From assembly GCF_021532625.1 (NCBI RefSeq), contig NZ_JAKGAR010000002.1, forward strand, positions 620,001-684,000: a stretch of 64,000 nucleotides of DNA, in the 5' to 3' direction. A model generated the notes under the pieces. It was not told the origin of the DNA, searched no databases, and saw only the letters and a program-made list of their open reading frames with translations. Shown here in pieces: positions 33,885 through 43,329 of the stretch (positions are counted from its first letter, which is position 1; every line of letters starts with the position of its first letter). The position numbers and the translations under genes are program-made. The stretch comes from Octadecabacter algicola. Its GTDB lineage: Bacteria > Pseudomonadota > Alphaproteobacteria > Rhodobacterales > Rhodobacteraceae.

Positions 33885-35096
33885 TTACACCCGCTCGATG
33901 ATGGTTGCTGCACCCATGCCGGATGCAATGCACAACGTCGCAAGGCCGACTTCTTTGTCAGAGCGTTCCAGTTCGTCCAGCAGCGTGCCGATGATGATAG
34001 CGCCGGTCGCACCCAACGGGTGACCCATCGCGATCGATCCGCCGTTTACGTTGACCTTGGAGTGGTCGACATCAAACGCTTGCATGAAACGCAGAACAAC
34101 GGATGAGAAGGCTTCGTTGACTTCGAACAAATCGATGTCACCAATGCTCATTCCACTATCAGCCAGGATCTTATGAGTGACAGGAACAGGCCCTGTCAGC
34201 ATGATCGTTGGATCGGTGCCGATCTTGGCCGTCTGGCGGATTCGCGCGCGGGGTTTTAAGCCCATCTTCTCGCCGTATTCCTTAGACCCGATCAGAACGC
34301 CAGCTGCGCCGTCCACGATGCCGGAGCTGTTGCCCGCTGTGTGGATGTGGTTAATCGCCTCAAGGTGCGGGTATTTCATCAACGCGACCTTATCAAAGCC
34401 AGGCATCGTAGTTCCCATGGCTTCGAACGCGGCATTCAATGCGCCCAAAGACTGCATGTCCGTTTGTGGGCGCATGTATTCGTCAGTGTCCAGAATGGTC
34501 AGGCCGTTCTGATCTTTGACAGGTACGATGGATTTGGCAAAACGATTGTCTTTCCACGCCGCATCCGCGCGCTGTTGGGACGCAACGGCCAATTGGTCCG
34601 CGTCATCGCGCGAAAACCCGTATTCCGTCGCGATGATGTCGGCGGAAATGCCCTGTGGGACGAAATAGGTTTCCATGGCGATAGAGGGATCAACTGCAAT
34701 CGCAGCGCCATCGCTACCCATTGGCACGCGGCCCATCATTTCAACGCCACCAGCAATGTAGGCTTCACCCGCGCCGCCACGAACTTGGTTGGCGGCAAGG
34801 TTTACGGCTTCCATGCCAGAGGCACAGAACCGGTTGATCGCAAGACCCGGGATAGATTGGTCAAGGTCAGACGCCAGAACGGCTGTGCGGGCCAAGCAAC
34901 CGCCAGCCTCTTTCACTTGGGTCACATTGCCCCAAATCACGTCCTCAACCGCGTGGCCTTCAAGGTTGTTGCGTTCTTTCAAAGCGTTCAACACGCCCGC
35001 AGAAAGCTTCGCAGATGTCACCTCGTGCAAGGAACCGTCTTTGCGGCCCTTGCCACGTGGCGTTCGGATTGCGTCGTAGATATAAGCGTCTGTCAT
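33885..35096 (-). CDS. fadI: Acetyl-CoA C-acyltransferase (3-ketoacyl-CoA thiolase)
   Basis: A 403-residue thiolase that cleaves 3-ketoacyl-CoA with CoA. The nucleophile C91 is in [10 protein letters not shown], the catalytic His in [18 protein letters not shown] and the second Cys in [13 protein letters not shown]. FadA and FadI are not separable by motif here; fadI is used because the partner is FadJ-like. AAGGAGAG precedes its ATG. It follows the GST gene by 9 bases and precedes the SnoaL-like and fadJ genes in one transcription unit. Confidence 0.92.
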   Translation of the reverse strand: MTDAYIYDAIRTPRGKGRKDGSLHEVTSAKLSAGVLNALKERNNLEGHAVEDVIWGNVTQVKEAGGCLARTAVLASDLDQSIPGLAINRFCASGMEAVNLAANQVRGGAGEAYIAGGVEMMGRVPMGSDGAAIAVDPSIAMETYFVPQGISADIIATEYGFSRDDADQLAVASQQRADAAWKDNRFAKSIVPVKDQNGLTILDTDEYMRPQTDMQSLGALNAAFEAMGTTMPGFDKVALMKYPHLEAINHIHTAGNSSGIVDGAAGVLIGSKEYGEKMGLKPRARIRQTAKIGTDPTIMLTGPVPVTHKILADSGMSIGDIDLFEVNEAFSSVVLRFMQAFDVDHSKVNVNGGSIAMGHPLGATGAIIIGTLLDELERSDKEVGLATLCIASGMGAATIIERV

Positions 35097-35105
35097 GGTC
35101 TCTCC

Positions 35106-35738
35106 TTAAGCGCGATCTGCCGGCGAACCCGGCATCAGATCGTAGGGGTGTTTCCAACCCTTGGTGCCCTCGATGCGGGTCATCCAAGCGTCAATGTGTG
35201 GGAAATCGTTACGGTCAAACCCGAATGGTTCGGGGTAAAACAGGTAGCCAACACAAGCGATGTCAGCGATGGTGAGGCTATCGCCCGTCAGGTAGGGCGT
35301 CTCTTCCAATTGGGTTTCCATGATCTTGAGCGAACCAAGTAGACGCGCGGTTTGAAACGCGATCACATCTGCGTTGCGCTTCTCTTCTGGTAGGAAATTC
35401 ATCAGGAATCGCAACGGTCCTGCGACTGCGCTGACTTTGCTGTTGTCAAAGAACATCCAACGCAGAACGTCACGGCGTTCAGCCGCCGAACGGCCACCCA
35501 GTTTGCCAGTTTTAGAGGAGATGTAATCTTGAATGACCGCGGACTGCGTTAGCACTAGATCACCGTCTTCCATCACGGGCGCTTCACCCATGACGTTCAA
35601 TTCGCGGAACTCTGGTGTGCGGGTCTCACCGTTGAAAAAATCAATGTAGACGGGCTCCCATTCGGTCTCCGTCAATTCGAGTGTTAGCGCAGCTTTGTAA
35701 GAATGCCCGCTTTCTCCGAAGCAATGTAGCTTAATCAT
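35106..35738 (-). CDS. Glutathione S-transferase
   Basis: A 210-residue two-domain GST. The N-terminal thioredoxin-like part has CFGESGHSYKA, where Ser10 or a nearby Ser would activate glutathione, and the cis-proline/GSH site GEAPVMEDGDLVLTQSAVI. The all-helical C-terminal domain has DSLTIADIACVGYL, the N-capping box of the family. Its place between the acyl-CoA dehydrogenase and thiolase genes suggests detoxification of electrophiles from lipid oxidation, or a thioether step; substrate unknown. The start follows GGGGAGGGGA. Confidence 0.88.
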   Translation of the reverse strand: MIKLHCFGESGHSYKAALTLELTETEWEPVYIDFFNGETRTPEFRELNVMGEAPVMEDGDLVLTQSAVIQDYISSKTGKLGGRSAAERRDVLRWMFFDNSKVSAVAGPLRFLMNFLPEEKRNADVIAFQTARLLGSLKIMETQLEETPYLTGDSLTIADIACVGYLFYPEPFGFDRNDFPHIDAWMTRIEGTKGWKHPYDLMPGSPADRA

Positions 35739-35780
35739 GGTGTTTCCCCTCCCTAGGGATGTGCCATTTGCTGGCTTTGG

Positions 35781-35993
35781 CTATTTTTTGCGAGCATCGA
35801 GTTCAGAATTGAACAGACGCAAACGGTGGCCGAATGTGTCTTCGTCGATGACGGAATCAAAGTTCTCAAACAAAAACGATAGTGCCTCTCCCTCATCCAG
35901 TCCGGCTTCTTTGGCGAAGCGTTTCAGGCGGCGATAACCGTCTTCGGTCATGGCACAGGGAAAACGGCGGGTTAGGCGAAAGCGTTTGGGCAT
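35781..35993 (-). CDS. Conserved 70-residue basic protein
   Basis: A small charged protein beginning MPKRFRLTRRFPCAMTEDGY, then a helical part (RRLKRFAKEAGLDEGEALSF) and FGHRLRLFNSELDARKK. I remember near-identical short proteins beside beta-oxidation genes in Roseobacters, always unnamed. The short strand followed by two helices is compatible with a ribbon-helix-helix DNA-binding fold, but this is a guess. AGAGGT precedes the ATG. It sits between the acyl-CoA dehydrogenase and GST genes on the same strand. Confidence 0.65.
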   Translation of the reverse strand: MPKRFRLTRRFPCAMTEDGYRRLKRFAKEAGLDEGEALSFLFENFDSVIDEDTFGHRLRLFNSELDARKK

Positions 35994-36046
35994 GAGACCT
36001 CTAATATAGGAATTGAAAGGGGCGGATTTAACCCGCCCCCCAAATC

Positions 36047-37825
36047 TTAGAAGCTAGCAGCATCCAATGCCATCACCGTTTCGGATCCGGTGTTGATACG
36101 TGCAAGGTGCATCGCAGTCGCTGGCAGTTGGCGCGCCATGTAGTAGCGGCCAGTTGCGATCTTGGTCTCATGGAATTCAGTATCCGTATCGCCCGCAGCC
36201 AGTGCATCCATGGAGGCTTTCGCCATCCGTGCCCACATCAAGCCAAAGCAAACGTGACCCATCATGTGCATGAAGTCATATGATCCAGCCAAAGCGTCGT
36301 TCGGATTCTTCATTCCGTTCTGCATAAAGAACATGCCTGCGGCTTGGAGATCCTTGGAGGCAGCTTTCAATGGCTCAAGGAAGTCACGATCAAAGGCTTC
36401 GTCGCCCTTGTTTTCGCTGATGTAGTCTTTGATCATCGCAAAGAAGGCCATTACGTGTTTGCCGCCATCTTGCGCCAGTTTACGGCCCACAAGGTCAAGC
36501 GCCTGAACACCGTTGGCGCCTTCGTAGATCATCGCGATACGGGCGTCGCGTGCATACTGAGACATGCCGGATTCTTCGATGTAGCCGTGACCACCCCAGA
36601 CTTGCTGTGCGGCGACGGCGTATTCGAAGCCTTTGTCGGTCAGGAACCCTTTGATGACAGGTGTCATCAAGGAAATCAGGCCTTCAGCGGCTTCGTCATC
36701 CAGTTTCACCGAACGGTCAATCAGATTGGTGCCCCAATAGGTCAGCGCGCGCGCGCCTTCTACGAAGGACTTTTGATCCATCAGATTGCGGCGGATGTCC
36801 GGATGCACGATCAGCGGATCAGCAGGGCCATCAGGGTTTTCAGCACCAGTTACGGCGCGCCCTTGCAGGCGGTCGTTCGCGTAGGCCACAGCGTTTTGAT
36901 AAGCGATTTCAGCCTGCGCATAGCCTTGAAGGCCAACGCCCATCCGTGCTTCGTTCATCATAACGAACATCGCGCGCATACCTTTGTGCATCTCACCAAT
37001 GAGATACCCTTCGGCATTGTCGTAATTCATGATGCAGGTCGAATTGCCGTGGATGCCCATCTTTTCTTCGATCTTGCCGACTTCTACGCCATTGCGATCA
37101 CCCAAAGAGCCGTCGTCGTTGACGATGAACTTTGGTACGATGAACAGGCTGACACCTTTAATGCCATCAGGGCCGCCCGGGATTTTCGCCAGAACAAGGT
37201 GGATGATGTTGTCAGCTAGGTCGTGGTCGCCAGCCGAGATAAAGATCTTCGTGCCGGAAATCTTGTAAGAACCGTCGTCTTGCGGCTCCGCTTTGGTGCG
37301 CATCAGACCCAAATCCGTCCCACAGTGAGGTTCGGTCAGGTTCATGGTGCCCGTCCATTCACAGGTCACCATTTTAGGCAGGAATTTAGCCTTTTGTTCA
37401 TCCGAGCCGTGAACGTGGATCGCTGAATATGCGCCGTGCGTCAGGCCTTGGTACATATTGAACGCCATATTGGCTGAAACAAACGCTTCTTGGCCTGCGG
37501 TGTGCATGATGTAGGGCAGGCCTTGGCCGCCGTACTCAGGGTCACAGTCCATGGCTGTCCAGCCGCCGTCTTTCATTTGTTGAAACGCTTCTTGAAAACC
37601 TTTTGGGGTGCGAACCACACCGTTTTCGAGAACACATCCAGTTGTGTCACCGATTTCGTTTAAAGGAAGGAGAACCTCTGTCGCCACTTTGCCGGCCTCT
37701 TCCAGCACTGCGCTGGTAAAATCGCGGTCAAGATCCTCATATCCCGGGATATCTTGCTCAGACACGTTCAGCACGTTGTGCAGGATGAATTGCATGTCCT
37801 TAGTGGGCGCATTGTAGATAGGCAT
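36047..37825 (-). CDS. dmdC: Acyl-CoA dehydrogenase, DmdC-like
   Basis: A 592-residue FAD enzyme, longer than short-chain dehydrogenases by a C-terminal helical extension. Seen: [21 protein letters not shown] (FAD/substrate loop, in part), [12 protein letters not shown], and the catalytic glutamate E435 in [11 protein letters not shown]. Length, start ([15 protein letters not shown]) and the position of the glutamate agree with my memory of the Roseobacter 3-methylmercaptopropionyl-CoA dehydrogenase DmdC. Members of this family also oxidise ordinary acyl-CoAs, and its place with thiolase and fadJ makes a general fatty-acid role quite possible. GGGAGGAAA precedes the ATG. Confidence 0.82.
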   Translation of the reverse strand: MPIYNAPTKDMQFILHNVLNVSEQDIPGYEDLDRDFTSAVLEEAGKVATEVLLPLNEIGDTTGCVLENGVVRTPKGFQEAFQQMKDGGWTAMDCDPEYGGQGLPYIMHTAGQEAFVSANMAFNMYQGLTHGAYSAIHVHGSDEQKAKFLPKMVTCEWTGTMNLTEPHCGTDLGLMRTKAEPQDDGSYKISGTKIFISAGDHDLADNIIHLVLAKIPGGPDGIKGVSLFIVPKFIVNDDGSLGDRNGVEVGKIEEKMGIHGNSTCIMNYDNAEGYLIGEMHKGMRAMFVMMNEARMGVGLQGYAQAEIAYQNAVAYANDRLQGRAVTGAENPDGPADPLIVHPDIRRNLMDQKSFVEGARALTYWGTNLIDRSVKLDDEAAEGLISLMTPVIKGFLTDKGFEYAVAAQQVWGGHGYIEESGMSQYARDARIAMIYEGANGVQALDLVGRKLAQDGGKHVMAFFAMIKDYISENKGDEAFDRDFLEPLKAASKDLQAAGMFFMQNGMKNPNDALAGSYDFMHMMGHVCFGLMWARMAKASMDALAAGDTDTEFHETKIATGRYYMARQLPATAMHLARINTGSETVMALDAASF

Positions 37826-37865
37826 AGTAGTGGTTTCCTCCCTTGGTGTCCTCAGAAGAGGGGCG

Positions 37866-38267
37866 TCAGCCCGTCAACTTCTGAGGTTGGTCTAGTTTAG
37901 CAAGCCGAGCGGCTCCCCAATCCATTTGTGTTTTAAGTTCTTCGATAGCTTCGACGAGCTCGGAACGCTGAGCTTCCATGTCGGCGAGGTGTTTTTGTGC
38001 CAATAGATATGTTTCGCGCAGTTGCGTCTCTTGGCTGTCGTCCATGTAGTACAGATCGAGAAGTTGACGAATTTCTTCGAGGCTGAATCCGAAACGCTTG
38101 CCGCGCATGATCAGCTTCAACCGTGCACGATCGCGTTTAGAATAAAGTCGCTTCTGGCCCTCACGGACAGGAAACAACAATTCCTTGGCTTCGTAGAACC
38201 GAAGCGTTCGCGGTGTCACATCAAATTCATCGCACATCTGACGAATGGTCATTGTCTCTTCTAACAT
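37866..38267 (-). CDS. MerR-family transcriptional regulator 1
   Basis: A 133-residue regulator: a winged helix-turn-helix (residues 7-75, [21 protein letters not shown], basic wing [15 protein letters not shown]) and a C-terminal coiled coil (about 90-125) for dimerisation. No metal-binding cysteines, so it should sense a metabolite or act without ligand. Start at 38267 follows AAGGGA; an ATG five codons on is possible. It directly follows the acyl-CoA dehydrogenase unit and is closely similar to the second MerR gene. LiuR-like regulators of this type control fatty-acid and branched-chain amino-acid breakdown, which fits the neighbours. Confidence 0.87.
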   Translation of the reverse strand: MLEETMTIRQMCDEFDVTPRTLRFYEAKELLFPVREGQKRLYSKRDRARLKLIMRGKRFGFSLEEIRQLLDLYYMDDSQETQLRETYLLAQKHLADMEAQRSELVEAIEELKTQMDWGAARLAKLDQPQKLTG

Positions 38268-38734
38268 TTGTTTATCCCTTATTGCGGCGTAGCTGCCGCG
38301 ACATGGGGGGCTTTCACCCACCCTACAATCATTATTGACGCGAACGTAAACGTAACGCCGCGTCATGAGTTCACCTGACGAAAGGTTAAGTACTTTTGTA
38401 CAACCCAGAAGGGTTTCCTAAGAGGGAAGAAGTCCGATGGTTTCCCCCTAAGCACCGCTTTTAAGAGGTTTTGGGCAAGAAAATCCGGCTTTCAACCCAA
38501 GGGAAAAGCGTTCCTTAGGGGCAAGTGATTGTGCAACCATGAGTTTAGTTCGTTGCAAGTATTGAAAAAAATTCGTGTCGTTGCGTCGCCCGATTTGTGT
38601 TTTTAAGGGGTGCGCACAGCAGCTGGGGGTGAAATTGTTACCCTACGTCACTTTCGTTAGCGCAAACAGCTAACCCAGTGCAACGCTACGCATCTTATCT
38701 GTTTGAGCAGGCGTAATACTGATTCTCGCTAGGA
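38268..38734. other. 467-base gap between the two MerR genes
   Basis: No gene longer than a few dozen codons is credible. Near the left end is a repeated ACGTAAACGTAA element (38335-38355). A central part (38400-38520) is rich in short purine/pyrimidine runs such as GGGTTTCCTAAGAGGGAAGAAG and AACCCAAGGGAAAAGCG, split here by unpaired bases, with no hairpin I trust. The rest holds nothing identifiable. Confidence 0.4.
38335..38355 (-). promoter_or_regulatory. Candidate MerR/LiuR-type operator
   Basis: TTGACGCGAACGTAAACGTAA, read on the minus strand as TTACGTTTACGTTCGCGTCAA, contains repeated ACGTwwACGT-like units as in LiuR-type sites, 68-88 bases before the first MerR start. TAATGAT follows on the minus strand as a possible -10. 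Autoregulation is likely if the motif is real. Confidence 0.4.
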
Positions 38735-39103
38735 TTATACGAAGGTTTTGCTGGTTTCTTCGCGCAGTTTCACAAGCTCGTTGATCGTGTCATCTAGTTG
38801 TTCGCGTTGTTCGCGCAGCTCTACCAATTGGCGGTCAGCCAGTTCGCACCATGTCCGCATTTGCGCTTCGTTGCCTTCGTGTTCGTAGATCATCAGCCAT
38901 TGACGGATGTCTTCCAAAGGAAAGCCAAACTTGCGCCCCCTCATGATCAGCGTCATTCGCGCAAGCTCCTTGGCCCCATAGAACCGTGACCGGCCTTCGC
39001 GTTCTGGCGACAGCAGTTCAATGTATTCATAATAGCGCAACGTGCGCGGTGTTACATCGAACTTTGCACACATTTCTTTGAACGTCAGACGGGGCTCTGT
39101 CAT
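38735..39103 (-). CDS. MerR-family transcriptional regulator 2
   Basis: A 122-residue paralogue of the MerR gene at 37866: same [12 protein letters not shown] recognition part, RSRFYGAKELARMTLIMRG wing and (K/R)FGFPLEDIRQ, then a coiled coil rich in Glu and Arg. No effector cysteines. AAAGGAG precedes the ATG. A good sigma70-type promoter lies just upstream. The pair probably arose by duplication and may act on overlapping targets in the surrounding fatty-acid genes, possibly as heterodimers. Confidence 0.87.
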   Translation of the reverse strand: MTEPRLTFKEMCAKFDVTPRTLRYYEYIELLSPEREGRSRFYGAKELARMTLIMRGRKFGFPLEDIRQWLMIYEHEGNEAQMRTWCELADRQLVELREQREQLDDTINELVKLREETSKTFV

Positions 39104-39125
39104 CGGGTGCTCCTTTAGTACGCCA

Positions 39126-39154
39126 ATTATACGACGCCCTAGCCGACAGGGCAA
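39126..39154 (-). promoter_or_regulatory. Sigma70-type promoter of MerR gene 2
   Basis: On the minus strand TTGCCC (39149-39154), 17 bases, then a perfect TATAAT (39126-39131). The spacer TGTCGGCTAGGGCGTCG contains no clear MerR dyad. The ATG is 23 bases beyond the -10. Confidence 0.6.
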
Positions 39155-39240
39155 CGATTTGCACGCAGTGTGATTGAGGAATGCAAGGCGCCGTTGATTT
39201 CCCCCTTGTGTCGCAAGGCAAGGCGGGGTTCAAAAGAGCT

Positions 39241-39681
39241 ATGAGCATTGAACGTAAAACCAAAATCGCGGCCCAATTCATTGGCGCGATTCCTTATTCT
39301 CAAATTCTTGGGATGACTCTGACCGAAATCGGGGAAGGGCGCGCCACGATTACAATGCCTTATGATGAACGTTTCGTAGGTGACCCGGAAACAGGCGTTA
39401 TCGCAGGCGGAGCGGTTTCAGCTTTGATGGATAGCTGTGCCGGTGCGGCGGTTATGGTTCACGATAGCCAGCCGATCGGGACTGCGACCTTGGACCTTCG
39501 GATTGACTACATGCGCCCTGCAAAACCAGGAGATATGATCACGGCCGTTGCAGAGTGTTACCACATGACGCGCTCCGTGGCGTTTGTGCGCGTAACGGCG
39601 ACGGACGCCGACGCAAGCCGCCCCGTGGCAACGGCTACAGGCACCTTTACAATCCAGACGGCAAAGGCGGCCAAGCCATGA
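39241..39681 (+). CDS. PaaI-type hotdog thioesterase 1
   Basis: A 146-residue hotdog-fold acyl-CoA thioesterase. The family core GVIAGGAVSALMDSCAGAAV has the Asp at the catalytic position, followed by TLDLRIDYMRPAKPGDMI and FVRVTATD strands. It hydrolyses acyl- or aryl-CoA esters; the specific substrate is unknown. The ATG at MSIERK was chosen over an earlier in-frame ATG (39181) because AAAAGAG precedes it. It overlaps the next thioesterase gene by ATGA, and MATE follows, so the three form one unit. Confidence 0.87.
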   Translation: MSIERKTKIAAQFIGAIPYSQILGMTLTEIGEGRATITMPYDERFVGDPETGVIAGGAVSALMDSCAGAAVMVHDSQPIGTATLDLRIDYMRPAKPGDMITAVAECYHMTRSVAFVRVTATDADASRPVATATGTFTIQTAKAAKP

Positions 39682-40160
39682 AGCGCCCAGAACCAGTTCA
39701 AGCGATTAAACAACGCCGCGATGCCGCACTACAGTCCCTGCTAGACGGGGTACCTTACATCCAGTTTATGGGGTTTCGGTTCGATCGCCGTGGCGACGAG
39801 TTGACTGGTGTAATGCCCTATCAAGATATGCTGATCGGCAACCCGATGCTGCCCGCCTTGCATGGGGGTGCAACGGCGGCATTCTTGGAAACGACCGCGA
39901 TTGTGGAACTCAGTTGGGCGATGATGTGGGATCGCATGGAAGCAGGAGAAAATGTGACCGGCCTGCGCCTGCCAAAGACAATCGACTTTACTGTTGATTA
40001 CCTGCGTTCGGGCTTACCAAGAGACGCCTATGCTCGTGCAAAAATTAATAGATCCGGTCGTCGCTATGCCAGTGTTCATGTCGAAGCTTGGCAAGACAAC
40101 CGGACGCGCCTGTTTGCCCAAGCAACGGGGCACTTTTTAATGCCCCCCAAAGATGACTGA
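39678..40160 (+). CDS. PaaI-type hotdog thioesterase 2
   Basis: A 160-residue hotdog-fold thioesterase, distantly similar to the preceding one: PALHGGATAAFLETTAIVEL with the HGG turn and a Glu at the catalytic position, then TIDFTVDYLRSGLPRD and YASVHVEAWQ. Differences in the catalytic residue (Glu for Asp) suggest different acyl specificity; the two could form a heteromer. It is coupled by ATGA to thioesterase 1 and overlaps the MATE gene by 8 bases. Confidence 0.85.
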   Translation: MKRPEPVQAIKQRRDAALQSLLDGVPYIQFMGFRFDRRGDELTGVMPYQDMLIGNPMLPALHGGATAAFLETTAIVELSWAMMWDRMEAGENVTGLRLPKTIDFTVDYLRSGLPRDAYARAKINRSGRRYASVHVEAWQDNRTRLFAQATGHFLMPPKDD

Positions 40161-41475
40161 GCAACCGCAGTCTCTGACCCATCAGCGCATTCTCAATATT
40201 GCGGTTCCGGTCGTGCTGGCCAACTTGACTGTACCAATCCTCGGGCTGGTGGACACAGGCGTCGTTGGTCAAATGGGCGAAGCAGCCCCAATCGCTGCCG
40301 TGGGGATTGGCGCGCTGATCCTGACTGGATTTTATTGGATCTTTGGTTTCCTGCGGATGGGCACGACGGGGTTTGCCGCCCAAGCGATTGGGGCAGGGGA
40401 CGCTGTTGAAAACGCGACCATCCTGATCCGCGCCTTAGCGATTGCAGCTTTGGGCGGTTTGGCAATTTTCGCGCTGCAATGGCCGTTGTTTGCGTTTGGA
40501 TTTTGGCTGTCCCCTGCGAGTGGCGAGGTCGAGAACCTCGCGCGCACGTATATGACTGTCCGGGTTTGGTCAGCTCCGTTCCTGATCGCAACTTATGCGA
40601 TCACAGGCTGGTTGGTCGCCGCTGAACGCACCCGCGATGTGCTGGTTATTCAACTGGTGATGAATGGAGTGAACATCGGCTTGGACTTGCTGTTCGTGCT
40701 GGGCTGGGGATGGGGTGTTGAAGGTGTGGCTGTCGCAACAGTCATCGCCGAGATCGCAGGCTGCGGACTGGGCCTGTGGTATTGTCGAACTGCGTTTCAA
40801 GGCGCCCCGTGGCAGGACCGCGCGCGCTTGCTTGATCCGGTGAAACTGCGACGATTTGCGTCCGTAAATGCAGACATCCTGATCAGGTCCCTGTTCTTGC
40901 AAGCGATCTTCATGTCGTTTCTGTTTTTCGCGGCTCGTTACGGGGATGTGCGGTTGGCCGCGACACATATTTTACTGCAGTTCCTGACGTTGACGGCCTA
41001 CGCCATGGATGGCTTTGCCTTTGCGGCTGAAACTTTGGTCGGGCAGGCGATGGGGGCCGGTCGGAGGGCGATATTCCGACGTGCGTCTGTGATGGTGTCG
41101 ATCTGGTGTTTTAGCACAGGCGTTGCCTTGGCGTTGGTGTTCGGGTTGTTTGGCGGCCAGATCATTGACTGGATGACAAACGCCTCCGACGTGCGTCTTG
41201 TTGCACGCGAGTTTTTGTTTTTCATGGCGTTGACGCCCCTGATTTCGGCGGCACCATTTATGATGGATGGCATATTCATCGGCGCGACCCGCACACGCGA
41301 CATGCGTAATATGATGGCGCTGTCGACGTTGATCTATTTCGCGGCGGCGCTGGTCTTGATGCCATTGTTTGAAAGCCACGGGCTGTGGATTGCGTTGCTG
41401 ATCAGCTTTGCAGCACGCGGTGCGACGCTGGCGTGGAAATACCCTGCCTTGGAACGCTCTATCGGAACGGCCTAA
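40153..41475 (+). CDS. MATE-family efflux transporter (DinF-like)
   Basis: A 440-residue inner-membrane antiporter with 12 predicted helices in two halves. Family features: NIAVPVVLANLTVPILGLVD, VVGQMGEAAPIAAVGIGALI and AAETLVGQAMGAGRR at the start of the second half. It fits the DinF subgroup, which exports organic cations or bile-salt-like compounds using H+ or Na+. It starts inside the end of thioesterase 2 (ATGACTGA) and ends with 4 bases overlapping arsC from the other strand. Confidence 0.92.
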   Translation: MTEQPQSLTHQRILNIAVPVVLANLTVPILGLVDTGVVGQMGEAAPIAAVGIGALILTGFYWIFGFLRMGTTGFAAQAIGAGDAVENATILIRALAIAALGGLAIFALQWPLFAFGFWLSPASGEVENLARTYMTVRVWSAPFLIATYAITGWLVAAERTRDVLVIQLVMNGVNIGLDLLFVLGWGWGVEGVAVATVIAEIAGCGLGLWYCRTAFQGAPWQDRARLLDPVKLRRFASVNADILIRSLFLQAIFMSFLFFAARYGDVRLAATHILLQFLTLTAYAMDGFAFAAETLVGQAMGAGRRAIFRRASVMVSIWCFSTGVALALVFGLFGGQIIDWMTNASDVRLVAREFLFFMALTPLISAAPFMMDGIFIGATRTRDMRNMMALSTLIYFAAALVLMPLFESHGLWIALLISFAARGATLAWKYPALERSIGTA

Positions 41476-41807
41476 ATAATCTTTAGAACGGATTCGGGCG
41501 GGCGACCAATCGCAGCCTTGTCGTCGTTAACTAAAACGGGGCGTTCGATGAGGATCGGGTTGGCAGCCATGGCTGCGATCAAAGTGTCCTCATCCGCTGA
41601 GGCTAGGCCCAGTTCCTTGTACAGTTTTTCACCTTTGCGCATCATTGCATCCGCCGTCACACCAAGGGCGTTTCGCAGGGCAATGATTTCGGCCGTTGTT
41701 GGCACATCTTTGAGATAAAGGCGCACGGCAGGCTGGTGGCCTGCGTCTTGCAGCAGTTTCAGTGTCTCGCGGGATTTGGTGCAGCGGGGATTGTGCCAAA
41801 GGATCAT
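41472..41807 (-). CDS. arsC: Arsenate reductase-family protein (glutaredoxin type)
   Basis: A 111-residue ArsC/Spx-fold protein with the catalytic C9 in [11 protein letters not shown], near-standard for glutaredoxin-dependent arsenate reductases, and the anion-site arginine in IERPVLVND. It would reduce arsenate to arsenite; some relatives (YffB) do not. Start chosen at 41807, where ATG overlaps the pyrD stop (ATGA); a GTG three codons earlier is possible. No other ars genes are near, so it may serve general detoxification. Confidence 0.88.
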   Translation of the reverse strand: MILWHNPRCTKSRETLKLLQDAGHQPAVRLYLKDVPTTAEIIALRNALGVTADAMMRKGEKLYKELGLASADEDTLIAAMAANPILIERPVLVNDDKAAIGRPPESVLKII

Positions 41808-42850
41808 GACAGCCACTCTTCTTTTGCAGTGCCCACCGCGTCCGCGACATTGGCAAACCCGTCACGCGCCAAAAGGTCATCCAACTCTTGCGCGATTTCG
41901 CCCGCCAGTGAGATGCCGCCATAAACCAGAGCGGTGTAGAACTGCACAGCAGAAGCACCTGCTCGGATTTTAGTATAGGCTTGTTCAGCGGACCCGATGC
42001 CGCCAACGCCAATCAAAGGAACGTCCGTTAGGGTGCTGAGCTTTGCCAATATTCGCGTGGATTTTTCAAACAAAGGCTGACCAGACAGCCCGCCGCCCTC
42101 GCTTTTATGGGCGTTGGTTAGACCGTCCCGGGACAGGGTCGTGTTTGTCGTGATGACGGCGGAAATGCCGGAGGTGTTAGCCACCTCCGCGACATCGGCC
42201 AAATCTGCGTCCGTCAGGTCAGGTGCGATTTTCAGGAATATCGGGATTCCTGTCGTATTAGCCGCCATAACCCCCGCCAACAACGCAGCAAGCGCGTCTT
42301 TGCCCTGCAAATCGCGCAGTTTTTCAGTGTTGGGCGACGAAACGTTAACTGTCGCGAAATCGACATGCGGGCCGCAATGGGTCAATACCTTGGCGAAATC
42401 CGCTGCGCGGTCTTCGCTGGTTTTGTTCGCCCCAAGGTTAAGCCCAACGATTCGACCCGTAGGGCGGGCCGCTAGTCGTTTTGCAATCGGCTCCATCCCT
42501 TGGTTGTTAAACCCGAAACGGTTGATCGCGGCTTCGTCTTCGGTCAGGCGGAACAGGCGCGGGCGCGGGTTGCCTTCTTGCGGCATCGGCGTCGCGGCCC
42601 CGACCTCAAGAAAACCGAAGCCGGTGCGCCCAAGGGCGGTCAATGCGGTGGCGTTTTTGTCAAACCCTGCGGCCAGACCAACGGGGTTAGGCAGATCGAG
42701 GCCCGCCACAGTGCAGCGCAAGCGATCCGATGTTACAGGGCCGCCGCGTGGACCAAGCCCTGTGTTAAGCGCCTTGAGCGCCAGACCATGTGCGGTTTCT
42801 GGGTCAAAGGCACGAAGGGCCCGCAGCCCAATTTGTTCTAACGCGTTCAT
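41804..42850 (-). CDS. pyrD: Dihydroorotate dehydrogenase (quinone), class 2
   Basis: A 348-residue FMN enzyme at the inner membrane that oxidises dihydroorotate with quinone in pyrimidine synthesis. The N-terminal amphipathic helices ([19 protein letters not shown]) mark class 2. Motifs: [34 protein letters not shown] with the catalytic Ser, [18 protein letters not shown] and GVGGI. It is coupled by ATGA to DUF952 upstream and to arsC downstream, giving a three-gene unit. Confidence 0.95.
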   Translation of the reverse strand: MNALEQIGLRALRAFDPETAHGLALKALNTGLGPRGGPVTSDRLRCTVAGLDLPNPVGLAAGFDKNATALTALGRTGFGFLEVGAATPMPQEGNPRPRLFRLTEDEAAINRFGFNNQGMEPIAKRLAARPTGRIVGLNLGANKTSEDRAADFAKVLTHCGPHVDFATVNVSSPNTEKLRDLQGKDALAALLAGVMAANTTGIPIFLKIAPDLTDADLADVAEVANTSGISAVITTNTTLSRDGLTNAHKSEGGGLSGQPLFEKSTRILAKLSTLTDVPLIGVGGIGSAEQAYTKIRAGASAVQFYTALVYGGISLAGEIAQELDDLLARDGFANVADAVGTAKEEWLS

Positions 42851-43182
42851 GAGAAATCCAGACTGTGCTTACCATCCACAAGCGGCATTGGACGGGCCCA
42901 AATAACCTCATCGCGCAGCATTGGGCGATTGTAGATATGGGGGAATTCAGCACCGCCGCGCGAGATTTCCCAGACCAGATCATCGCCATAGGTGGCAACG
43001 TCTAGCGCGGCGAGCATCAGCCCCTCGGCACCTGCAAAATGTTTGTCAGCAGTCTCTTGGGCTTGATCGGCTGTTGAGGTGTGGATGTAGCCATCGGCCA
43101 GATCAATCGGTGCGCCTTGGAACGTGCCGGATTGGTCGAGCACGGCCCATTGTTCAGCGGTAAGTATTTTATAGATCAACAT
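42847..43182 (-). CDS. DUF952 family protein
   Basis: A 111-residue protein of the DUF952 family, related to ADP-ribosyltransferase-like folds but of unknown function. Recognised by [30 protein letters not shown] and the C-terminal FPHIYNRPM. The ATG at MLIYK is preferred to an upstream in-frame start. Its stop overlaps the pyrD ATG. It is divergent from the 5'-nucleotidase, and its upstream region contains that gene's Pho box. Confidence 0.88.
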   Translation of the reverse strand: MLIYKILTAEQWAVLDQSGTFQGAPIDLADGYIHTSTADQAQETADKHFAGAEGLMLAALDVATYGDDLVWEISRGGAEFPHIYNRPMLRDEVIWARPMPLVDGKHSLDFS

Positions 43183-43217
43183 GGTTCCGAAGTGCCGCTC
43201 AATTGTGCAAACGTCAA

Positions 43218-43235
43218 GTGTCATGGCTTTGTCAT
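43218..43235 (+). promoter_or_regulatory. Pho box before the 5'-nucleotidase gene
   Basis: GTGTCAT, GGCT, TTGTCAT: two 7-mers with a 4-base spacer, each matching CTGTCAT at 6 of 7 positions, the standard PhoB-binding arrangement. It is 95 bases before a secreted nucleotide phosphatase gene, a typical Pho-regulon member. Confidence 0.75.
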
Positions 43236-43329
43236 CAGGCGACGCTACGCCAACTTTGTCGCTTGTGCTTTGACTCTTGGACCCGACTCAACCCAAGCTG
43301 GCGCCAGAAACAAACAGGGGGCTATTATT

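Noticed and set aside
34341-35342. 333-codon plus-strand open frame
   Set aside because: Entirely antisense to the thiolase and GST genes; no ribosome site and no recognisable domain.
36344-37219. 291-codon plus-strand open frame
   Set aside because: Antisense shadow of the acyl-CoA dehydrogenase gene, a consequence of its codon bias.
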